Positions 18,976 through 26,785 of a DNA stretch of 32,159 nt are shown here, piece after piece (position 1 is the stretch's first letter; every line of letters begins with the position of its first letter). Origin of the DNA: Thraustochytrium sp. TN22 (lineage: Eukaryota; Sar; Bigyra; Thraustochytrida; Thraustochytriidae). The stretch is from contig JABLUY010000303.1 of assembly GCA_013306675.1 (NCBI GenBank), positions 1 through 32,159 of the forward strand, written 5' to 3'. The notes below the pieces were generated by a model, which was not told the origin of the DNA, did no database searches, and saw only the letters and a list, made by a program, of their open reading frames with translations. A program made the position numbers and the translations under genes.

Positions 18976-19838
18976 ATGCGCACGCGCGATTGGTCTTTGC
19001 TGTTGTCTACGGCTGGACACCGCACGACGCGAGTGCATGGCTGGACACCGCGCGACGCGAGCGCGTGGCTGGCACAGCAGCCTGGCTTGGCTTGGTTCAG
19101 CAGCGACGGCATGGCATCGCCTCCTCCTCTTTTTTTGTTATCTTCCGCTTTGACTGCACGGTTGGCAGAGCGTGGCACGGCGTGCACGCGCCAACACGCC
19201 GCGGCCGGCAATGGCGGTCCGCCCAGGCTGCCGACTCCGGCGCACGCACTCGGCCAAACAGTAAAGTCTGCACGCACTGCTGGCTTGCCAGCGCTTCACT
19301 GTCAGCCAATGACTTGAGCGACAGTCACAGCTGATTGTATTCGCGTGCGGAGCGCCGGAGGCACGGCGGTCTGCACGCGCCAAAATGTCTGGCTGATGAA
19401 ATCCGAGTGGAAAGGATACAGACCAAGCACAGCTGACTGATGTGAGCCACGTGACGAAAGCGTCTGCCACGTATACAGACCAAGCCGAAGCACAGCTGAC
19501 TGAGCCATCGGAATCAATGTGCATGCAAGCTCCGTGCGAGCTTGCCGAAGAAATGACGCAGACTGGCAGACCAAGCACAGCTGACTGAGCCATCGGAATC
19601 AATGTGCATGCAAGGTCCGTGCAATACCTGCTTGCCAGCAGCAAACCCGAATCTGGTCGAAGACTGGCCGAGGCTTTTGCTGGCTGAAGGATTTGCGGGT
19701 CGAAGTTTTTGCTGACCGAAGTTTTTGCTGCTGGCTCAAGAGGGCAAGGCTCGCCATGACCATCATCATGTGCTCTGCTCTGCTCTGATCAAACTCATCA
19801 TCACAGCGCTAAAACTTCTTCTTCATCTTCAAGCATCT
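18976..19838. other. Spacer between paralogs 3 and 4
   Basis: No gene is supported. It holds a partial duplication near 19010-19075 (GGCTGGACACCGC(A/G)CGACGCGAG twice) and the 49-bp direct repeat listed separately. Just after the paralog 4 stop codon, the stop region GATGCTTGAA is duplicated (19827-19846 on the minus strand). Confidence 0.5.
19489..19622 (+). repeat. 49-bp direct repeat, two copies plus a fragment
   Basis: AGCACAGCTGACTGAGCCAT and the following 29 bases occur at 19489-19537 and again at 19574-19622 with one difference. A 15-base fragment of the same start lies at 19426-19440. Confidence 0.85.
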
Positions 19839-22800
19839 TCAAGCATCACCATCGGTAGGGCAGCCGACACCAGAGGCATCATACGAGTAAGTGAGACTCA
19901 TGGAGTAACCAAAGGTGGAAGCGCAGTTGGCGAGGACGTTGGTGTCGGAGGGGCAGCCGTCGTCGGAGGGGTCGAGGGTGCACTGCTCGAAGCGAATGGG
20001 GTAGATGAAGAGCGGGCGGTAGGTGGACGAGTAGGGGATGGTGAGAGCCCAGTCGCAAGGCATGTTGTTGGCAGGGACGAAAAAGGCCTCCTCCCAACCG
20101 TTGCCGGCATCGTACTGGACGGAGACACCAGAGACGCACGAGTCGGTCTCGGAGCGCGGGCCATACTCGTCAACCGAGGAGGCACAGTAGCTGGAGACGG
20201 AGAAGCGGTCGCCGGCAGAGCCGTACGTGAGGACGATGTTGTAGTAGGAGTCGTAGTCGTCAGTGTCGACGGAGGAGACGCACTCGTCGACAAAGTCAGA
20301 GACGGACTGGCCGGAGGCGCGCTTGGGCGCAAGGGCCGTGCAAACAGCCTTGACCCAGTTGGCGCCCTCCTTGGCAGCCTTCTTGGCCGTGATGCTGTTG
20401 ACGCACTGGGCCACGGTGGTGTCGATGTTGGCGGTGGTGCACCAGGCCTCAATGCCCTTGTCGATCTGATCGGGCGTGCAGGCACCAGACCAAAAGGCCT
20501 TGCAGGCAGCGTGGTTGGCCGCGAGGTCCTGGGTCTGGCAGTCCTCAGCGACGGAGTTACTGACGTAGGAGCCGCCGTAAACGCGGAGGTCGCCGGTAGC
20601 GCAGTAGCCCTCCTGCGTGGAGCGCGTGACGGCCGTGGGGTCGACGAGGTTCTCAATGTTGAGGCGGTAGCCGCCGACAAAGTCGGTGGTGACAGCCTGC
20701 GAGTTGACGCAGGTGACGCGGAAGAAGACGCCGGTGGTGGGCTCGTAGACGGCCCAGGCCCGCTCGTCGTTGCCGTAGCCGTCCTCGCCGCCGGCCGTGT
20801 AGGTGAGGTCGAGGGCGTCGCCGACCGGGGTGCCGGAGACGGTGGTCCAGCCAGGGTAGTCCATGGACTCGTCGTAGCAGGTGGTGGGGTCGAGCGTGTA
20901 GGAGCCGGACGGGGTGACGAGGTTCATCTGGACGAGGATGGAGCGCGATCCGGTGTAGAAGCTGACGCTGTAGGATTCGTCGGGCAGGGAGTAAAAGAGG
21001 ACCTCGTTCTCGCCGGAGACGTCGTAGTTGGCATTGCACGGGGAGCCGTAGGCGCCGACGTTGCCGCGGTTGGAGCCGATGAGGTCAGCGACCGTCTGGT
21101 TCCAGACGCAGGCGTTGCCGGCGTGGTCGAGGAGCGAGGTGCAAAGGTCCTGGTCGGAGAAGCAGGACTCGACGCGGGAGTCGCAGACGATGAGCTTCTC
21201 GCGCGAGGCGTCAAAGGCCTGGCCAAAGGGGTCGCCCCAGATCTGGCAGTCCTGGCAGCAGGAGGTGTCCTGGAAGCCGGTCTCGGCGGGCGGGGTGAAG
21301 TTGAGCACGAGCTGGACGTCGTTGTTGTTGAGGACGGAGTTGGTGCAGTAGTCCGCGACGGAGTCGTCGGAGACGTCGCAAAAGGGCGTGTCGATGGTGA
21401 TGTCGCGGCAGGTCTGGTTGTCGGCGTAGTCCGGCACGTAGTTGTTCTGCAGGCAGCACTGCTCGCAGTAGCCGGCCGTGTAGGTCTCGGTGCCCGAGTC
21501 GGTGCAGATCTCGGGCGTGGGCATGGTGGTGTCGCGCACGCACGAGGTGCAGTCCTCGCCGCCCTGGGTGCAGACGGCGCCGGAGAAGGTGAGGTCGACG
21601 TCAATCTCCGGGATGGGGCTGCACTCGGTGCCCTCGACCTGGGCCAGGCACTTGGCCTCGAGGCCGCAGCGGCGCATGCGGATGCGGTACTGGAAGAGCT
21701 CCGGGAGGGTGGCGCCCGTGGCGATGATGTCGGCGTCGCTGCAGGGCGGGGATTCGGGCGGGAAGTAGAGCACGGGCGTCCAGGTGTCGTCGCTGGTCTC
21801 GGCCTCGACCATCATGCCGTTGGCGCACTCGGTGTCGTCCGGGATGGTGGTGTAGGCGGAGATGTCCGAGACGCAGTTGGCGTCGGCGGGCACCCACTGG
21901 TGCGGGATGATGCCGCGGTAGGTCTCGTTCCAGGCGATCCAGCCGTTCTCCTCGATGACGTTGAGGCAGGTGGCGACGTAGGACTCCTGGGAGTTGGAGC
22001 CGTAGGGCAGCTGCGAGTTCATCTGGCAGGCGTACGTGGCCCAGGTGGTGGACTCGTTGGTGGCGCGAATGTCGTCCAGGCACGAGGTGACCATGTCGGC
22101 GTAGGTGTCGCCGCTGGCCTGCGTGTACTGGAGCTCGGCCGTCTCGCACCAGTACTGCTGCCAGGCGGGCAGGGTGCGCTCGTAGCAGACCTCGCTGGTG
22201 AGCGCCTTGCAGGTGGTGACAATGCCGGGGAGCTGGCGCTCGAGGCACTCGTAGTGGGTGATGTCGCGCAGCTCGACGTTGGAGCCGGAGAGCTGCTGCG
22301 AGTCGAGCACGCCCGTGAAGCAAAACCCGTCGCCGCCCGAGCGGTCCTGCGTGTCGGTGAGGTTCTCGACGTCAATGCGCGAGCGCGTGGCGCCCACGGC
22401 CTTGGTGCAGATGACGTCGGCGTAGATGCCGAGCGTGTCGTCGCCAATGTGCCAGCGGATCTCCACGTCGTTGGGCGTCGTGACGGACCAGCTGTCCGGG
22501 ATGGCGGACTCGCCCGACGGCAGGTACCAGGCGTCGGCCGCGCCGCTGGCGCCCACGTCGCGCGGGTCGTAGTCGAAGCAGCGGTCCGAGTTGAGCGAGA
22601 AGTTGCCGCCCACGCTCGGGATCTCCAGCATAAAGTCCGTCTGCACGCCGCGCTCGCCCACGAGCGTGGACACCTTGAAGTCCTCGACATCGATCATGAC
22701 CAGCTCCAGCTGGCCGCTCACGGCGTAGTCGGCCTGGCACGGCGAGCCGTCCTCCAGGTTGGACGTCCACCACGGGTAGTTGAGGTTGCCCTTGAGCCAC

Positions 22801-23312
22801 TTGCACCGGTTCCCGGCGTGGTCGAACTGCTGGCGGCAGATATCCTGCGACATCTTGCAGTCGCCCGTGCGGTTGCGCCCGTCGCACTCGATGAGGATGT
22901 CGCGCGAGCCGTCAAAGGCGCGGCACAGCGGGTCGCCGTAGCACATGCACTTTTGGCAGCACGTCTCGTCCACGTCCGGGTAGCTGACGCTAATGTCAAA
23001 GACCAGCTGGTGCGTCGAGTTCGCCTCGAAGCCGTCGCACCCGCCCAGACCCGAGTTCGAGCAGTACGCCGACGCCAGCGCCCACGTGCTGCAGATGGGC
23101 TCGCCCTCCACCGTCGCCACGTTCTGGCTCAGCACGTTGCCGCAGCACTGGTCCGTCTCCAGGCTCAGCGTGCCGCACCCGGCCTGGACGCCCGTCCACG
23201 ACAGCACCTGCGCCGTCACGCCGCACGTGTCCGTCTGCGCCTCCGCCGTCGCCACCGCCGCCGCGGCCAGCACCACGGCCACCGCCGCGGCCTTGCTGGT
23301 CATCATCGTCAT
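19839..23312 (-). CDS. Secreted Cys-rich twin-GDP repeat protein, paralog 4
   Basis: 1,157 residues starting at 23312. The open frame extends 13 codons further to 23351. MTMMTSKAAAVAVVLAAAAV gives a clean signal peptide ending at TAEAQ, so an internal Met is preferred; MMTSK at 23306 is also possible and matches paralog 2's MMKS start. Two halves: CCQKCMCYGDPLCRAFDGS at 118-136 and CCQDCQIWGDPFGQAFDAS near residue 700. It is closest to paralog 2: blocks such as TLVGERGVQTDFMLEIPSVG and the tail GCPTDGDA are identical. No transmembrane or GPI signal is seen, and it is predicted extracellular and disulfide-bonded. Function unknown. Confidence 0.9.
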   Translation of the reverse strand: MTMMTSKAAAVAVVLAAAAVATAEAQTDTCGVTAQVLSWTGVQAGCGTLSLETDQCCGNVLSQNVATVEGEPICSTWALASAYCSNSGLGGCDGFEANSTHQLVFDISVSYPDVDETCCQKCMCYGDPLCRAFDGSRDILIECDGRNRTGDCKMSQDICRQQFDHAGNRCKWLKGNLNYPWWTSNLEDGSPCQADYAVSGQLELVMIDVEDFKVSTLVGERGVQTDFMLEIPSVGGNFSLNSDRCFDYDPRDVGASGAADAWYLPSGESAIPDSWSVTTPNDVEIRWHIGDDTLGIYADVICTKAVGATRSRIDVENLTDTQDRSGGDGFCFTGVLDSQQLSGSNVELRDITHYECLERQLPGIVTTCKALTSEVCYERTLPAWQQYWCETAELQYTQASGDTYADMVTSCLDDIRATNESTTWATYACQMNSQLPYGSNSQESYVATCLNVIEENGWIAWNETYRGIIPHQWVPADANCVSDISAYTTIPDDTECANGMMVEAETSDDTWTPVLYFPPESPPCSDADIIATGATLPELFQYRIRMRRCGLEAKCLAQVEGTECSPIPEIDVDLTFSGAVCTQGGEDCTSCVRDTTMPTPEICTDSGTETYTAGYCEQCCLQNNYVPDYADNQTCRDITIDTPFCDVSDDSVADYCTNSVLNNNDVQLVLNFTPPAETGFQDTSCCQDCQIWGDPFGQAFDASREKLIVCDSRVESCFSDQDLCTSLLDHAGNACVWNQTVADLIGSNRGNVGAYGSPCNANYDVSGENEVLFYSLPDESYSVSFYTGSRSILVQMNLVTPSGSYTLDPTTCYDESMDYPGWTTVSGTPVGDALDLTYTAGGEDGYGNDERAWAVYEPTTGVFFRVTCVNSQAVTTDFVGGYRLNIENLVDPTAVTRSTQEGYCATGDLRVYGGSYVSNSVAEDCQTQDLAANHAACKAFWSGACTPDQIDKGIEAWCTTANIDTTVAQCVNSITAKKAAKEGANWVKAVCTALAPKRASGQSVSDFVDECVSSVDTDDYDSYYNIVLTYGSAGDRFSVSSYCASSVDEYGPRSETDSCVSGVSVQYDAGNGWEEAFFVPANNMPCDWALTIPYSSTYRPLFIYPIRFEQCTLDPSDDGCPSDTNVLANCASTFGYSMSLTYSYDASGVGCPTDGDA

Positions 23313-24509
23313 GCCGCTTGTATCGCGATACACAACCGCGATTGATTGCAATTCCAGTTCTGCCGTCTTCAGGATCGCAAGGCATCTTGCTCTTCGTCAC
23401 GGGATCGCGCGCCTCTCTGCGCCGCCAGCCCCCCGGACTCGCCCTGCCCGTCCCTCTGGGCGCCCCTGCCGCCGCGCCCCACAGCCGCCACCGCCAAGAT
23501 GGATGGCCGCGCGCGTGATGTGATGATGATCCAGAGGCGCGCGCGAGCTGAGCCTCGGCCACGCCGCGGCCCCGCGCCGGCCGGCTACCGCGCCGCGCTC
23601 AGAGACAGCGAGCGCCAGCCTGAGCGCCAGCGAGCGCCAGCGAGCGCAGCGAGCGCCAGCGAGCGAGCACGGGACCTGCGGCGGCGCCCGCGCCGCAGCG
23701 CGCTTGTGGCAGGAAGCGCCGCGGAAGCCCGCGCCCAGCCCGCCAGCCAGCCAGCCAGCCACTGCAGCCGGCCAGCGGCGGCGGCGGCGGAGCCGGCCGG
23801 AAAGATGGCGGCGAAGATGGCGGCGCCGCGTGGGAAGAGGCAGACGACGCAGCGAGGCTGGCGGCCGGCCTTAGGCAGCCGCGGCTAGCTAGCTAGCTAG
23901 CTAGCTAGCTTGCAGGCTAGCAGCACGCGCCCCGCAAGAGCCTCGCCGCGCGCCGCTCGCGGCCGCCACGGGACCACCGATGGCTGCGCGCGCAGGGCGG
24001 CGTGGCGTGGCGTGGCGCGGCGTGGCGTGACGCCAAGCCCTGCACTGCGGCGAGGGAAGGACTTGGAAGGGAAGAAAAGGCGGTCCCACGCCACGAACGT
24101 GACTCGGACGGCGCGGCGCGGCGTGACGCTTTGCCTGAACCCCGTCGCGCCGGCAGAGAGAGCACTTGCGCTGCGCTGAGGCAACTGGACTCGCGAATGT
24201 CGCAGGGCTAGGAGGCTGACACGGGCGGTCACGGGTGGGACCTCCGGGACAAGGAAAAGTGCGGGACTTTAAAAAGCGTCGGCCGCGAGGCGATCGCTTG
24301 GCGGTGGCACGGTGCTCGCTCATTTTGAGAGACCCATCGACGAGCAAGCCGGTCGACCAGTCAACAGCACGGCCAGCCGTGAAACGTCTCGAGACTGCCA
24401 GGAATGCGACTCGTGACCGGCCGGCTTGTGCTCTGCTCATCATGTCCATGCATGCAAAAATAAATCGATTGCCGTTTTTTTGTTTTTGTTTTTGTTGTTG
24501 TTGAAAAAT
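23313..24509. other. Spacer between paralog 4 and the glycosyltransferase gene
   Basis: The bases next to 23312 should include the paralog 4 promoter. I see no gene. Notable sequence includes CCAG(C) repeats near 23735-23760, GGCGGCGGCGG near 23780, the GCTA array, a GCGTGGCGTG run near 24000-24030, and a T-rich TTTTTGTTTTTGTTGTTGTTG tract at 24475-24502. The T-rich tract lies just beyond the stop codon of the minus-strand glycosyltransferase gene, where it reads as an A-rich 3' UTR. Confidence 0.5.
23884..23921. repeat. (GCTA)n tetranucleotide array
   Basis: GCTAGCTAGCTAGCTAGCT continues from 23884 to 23910, and one more GCTAGC lies at 23916. The unit is self-complementary, so the array could form a hairpin. 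Smaller clusters of the same motif lie at 5008-5020, 5792-5814 and 18858-18869. Confidence 0.9.
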
Positions 24510-25970
24510 TCAGCCTCGCGTGCGAAAGTCCGAAGAATGAATGCCAAAGGATCGGCCAACGTGCTCGAGTGTGTCGGCATCCGCTTGAAAGGCCTGCTGG
24601 TCCGCAAGCGAATGCACAAGACGCAACATGTAACAAGCGAGATCTTCGAGGCGGAAGCGATCCCGCATGAAAGCCTCAAGGCGATGGTGCAGAGCAGTCG
24701 CCTCGGCGTCGCCTTGAGGAGTGCGCAACCAGTCGCGCAGAGCGCGAAGGTTGGCAAAGTTGGCGTCGACAGCCAAATAGTGGACACCTGGCTCGAGAAG
24801 AGCATAATAGTGCTCGCGAAAAGTCACAGGGGAACGGTGCCAGAGAACAACGGCGCCCATGGCGAGCTTGCCGACGAGACCCCAGCTGGCCGTGTTGCCG
24901 TCGAGGTGCAAATGGTACCGATGGCGAGCAAACTCCGCCTTGGAGGCGAGCGGGACGACGCGCGTCATTTGCAAAAAACCCTCCTCGCGCATTTGCGAGG
25001 TGACACCGTCCGTCGTGGTGAGCCCAACGTCGAAACCCGGCTCGTCGCGGAACTCACGCACCAACGCCGGCCGCGGCATCATGTACACAAAGTCCGGGTC
25101 GAACGGTATGCCCGTGGAGCCGCCACGCCAAAAGATGACGCGGTCGCGCCTGTCCCACGGCGTGAAACCAGCGTCCAAACCAGCGTCCAAGGCGCCGCCA
25201 AAGCCCATTCTGCGCAGAAACGGTGGCGTAGGAAACAACGGACACGGGTTGGCGTCCGTGCCAACGAAGCGCACCACCTGCGGCAGCGGAAAGGTCCAAT
25301 CCGCCGAACTGAACTGGAGCGGCGGACGGCCCTGCGGCACGGCGTAATCGTTGCCGTCAAAGCCAAAGATCACGTCCGGCAGCTTCACGACGCACGCGAG
25401 CGTAGCCAAGGCGTCCATGGCCTCGCGGAACTGCGACTTGCCCGTCGGCTTGTCCTGACACGCGCGGTAACGCACCTCGCCCCCGGTGACCCACACCAGG
25501 TACGGGAAGCTCGCCGCCTGGCACAGCCGCAGCAGCCCGCGCAAATTGTACTTGCTAATGGACAAGATGCCAAAGACGCGCTCCAGCTCCGGCTCGCGCA
25601 AAGCGCACTGCGCCAAGCACACGAAGTCGCGCGCACTCGCACGACCCGCGGCGCCGCCACCGCTACACCGTGATCTCGCATCACGCAGGGCAGTCCTCAG
25701 CCAGCTCGACTCCGGACTCAACGCCCTCGCCGGCCGCCGCGCGCACGCCTCCACCTCCGCCTGCAGGCCCACGCCCGAGCTCGCACGCACGCCAGCCCCG
25801 GGCGTCCATGCCGTCGGATCCGAGCGCAGCTGCCGCGACGCCGACGCCGACGCCACCTCCGGCCGCCCCGGCGACGCCGGCAGCAGCGCCACCTGCGCCA
25901 ACAGCAGCACAGCGGCCGCAGCCGCCAGCCCTGCCGCCACGACCACGCGCCGTCGCCTCCCCGCGCGCAT
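24510..25970 (-). CDS. GT90/CAP10-family glycosyltransferase, type II membrane protein
   Basis: 486 residues. A basic n-region (MRAGRRRR) and one hydrophobic helix (about 9-30) indicate a type II anchor in the ER or Golgi, with the catalytic domain in the lumen. The domain (about 130-460) carries GT90 hallmarks: VIFGFDGNDY at 200-209, FWRGGSTG at 280-287, RYHLHLDGNTASWGL at 351-365 followed by GKLAMGAVVLW, and LEPGVHYLAV near 392-401. GT90 enzymes include protein O-glucosyl/xylosyltransferases (POGLUT) and fungal CAP10 capsule xylosyltransferases; the donor and acceptor here cannot be told. Residues 30-110 are low-complexity stem. The frame is unbroken. It is on the same strand as the secreted paralogs, 1.2 kb from paralog 4. 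Whether it modifies those proteins is speculation. Confidence 0.9.
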   Translation of the reverse strand: MRAGRRRRVVVAAGLAAAAAVLLLAQVALLPASPGRPEVASASASRQLRSDPTAWTPGAGVRASSGVGLQAEVEACARRPARALSPESSWLRTALRDARSRCSGGGAAGRASARDFVCLAQCALREPELERVFGILSISKYNLRGLLRLCQAASFPYLVWVTGGEVRYRACQDKPTGKSQFREAMDALATLACVVKLPDVIFGFDGNDYAVPQGRPPLQFSSADWTFPLPQVVRFVGTDANPCPLFPTPPFLRRMGFGGALDAGLDAGFTPWDRRDRVIFWRGGSTGIPFDPDFVYMMPRPALVREFRDEPGFDVGLTTTDGVTSQMREEGFLQMTRVVPLASKAEFARHRYHLHLDGNTASWGLVGKLAMGAVVLWHRSPVTFREHYYALLEPGVHYLAVDANFANLRALRDWLRTPQGDAEATALHHRLEAFMRDRFRLEDLACYMLRLVHSLADQQAFQADADTLEHVGRSFGIHSSDFRTRG

Positions 25971-26593
25971 CCCGATTCCCTAACCTGATTTGACTTTGAG
26001 AGATCAGATCGAGCGAATCGGCCTATCGCGCAGCTTGCGGCTCTTCCTTGGTACCGTGGCTTCCTTCCCCGTGCTGGGTGGGAAAAAATCATCCAGGCCA
26101 CGTCGCCTCGCCGAGCGGAGAGTTTGGCCACAGAAGAAGATGGCAACGCGCATCGCCACGCGAGGGCCAGCTTGCAAGGCTCTTATGCCTCGGTGCGCCA
26201 CCACACAGGGCACAACTAGTATGCCTCGCTTAGCTCACTCTGCGCGAACGACAGCCGCGCGCCACCCATCATTGTCACACCGTGACGACTCGGCCCGGGA
26301 GAGAGGACAAAAATAACAAGGCGCGATGCGCTCGCGACGTGCTGCCTGCGCCATGGCGAGGAAAAGGCACATGACATAGAACGCCCGCGAGGCGCTGTGA
26401 GGCGCCAAGCCGGAGCACGTGCCGCCAAGCTTCGTCTGGCCTGAGAAGAAAAGCGGCAGTGCGCACTGCCTGCGAGGAACAGCTTCTTCGCATTTCAAAA
26501 GTAACCCTCCGGCCGCGGCAAGCAGGCTCGCTCAACATCATCGACACCCTGCACACTCACGGTCAGGTCGCATCGCGTGGTCAGCCGCCCGCA
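25971..26593. other. Spacer upstream of the glycosyltransferase gene
   Basis: This should contain the promoter of the gene ending at 25970. It includes DR1 copy 3 (26122-26216). No gene is supported. Confidence 0.5.
26122..26216 (-). repeat. Dispersed repeat DR1, copy 3
   Basis: The reverse complement runs GTTGTGCCCTGTGTGGTGGC, GCACCGAGGCA, GAGCCTTGCAAGCTGGCCCT to TTCTGTGGCCAAAC. By eye it matches copy 1 at about nine bases in ten. Confidence 0.8.
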
Positions 26594-26785
26594 AGCATGT
26601 AACAAGTGATGAAGCACTGAAAAGATGGAGACGCAACAAAGCCCCGCCCACGCGCAGGCCAAGGCAGCCAGGCGAGGAACGGGGTGAAAAGGTGCTGCCG
26701 AGAGCTGGAAAGCCAGGTCGAGCGGAGTTGCGCGGCGCAAAGCGGCGCGGTGCCAGACGGTTGGTCGCGAGGCCTACGACCGTTT
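26594..26785 (+). repeat. Repeat unit U, copy B, left part
   Basis: ACAAGTGATGAAGCAC, GACGCAACAAAGCCCCGCCC and GCCAGGTCGAGCGG through CAGACGG correspond in order to 12594-12800. It ends exactly at the left inverted repeat of the candidate element. Confidence 0.7.

Noticed and set aside
19489-19622. Direct repeats as a CRISPR-like array
   Set aside because: Only two and a half copies, a eukaryotic setting, and no cas genes.
2134-23345. Near full-length plus-strand open frames opposite each paralog (2134-4989, 6493-9498, 15409-18729, 19725-23345)
   Set aside because: The minus-strand products have signal peptides, ordered Cys blocks and sequons. The plus-strand products are Val/Gly/Ala/Glu-rich without domains, and arise because rare TCA, TTA and CTA codons are avoided in the GC-rich sense genes.
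24426-25673. 415-codon plus-strand frame opposite the GT90 gene
   Set aside because: The minus strand carries the GT90 motifs; the plus frame has no recognisable feature.
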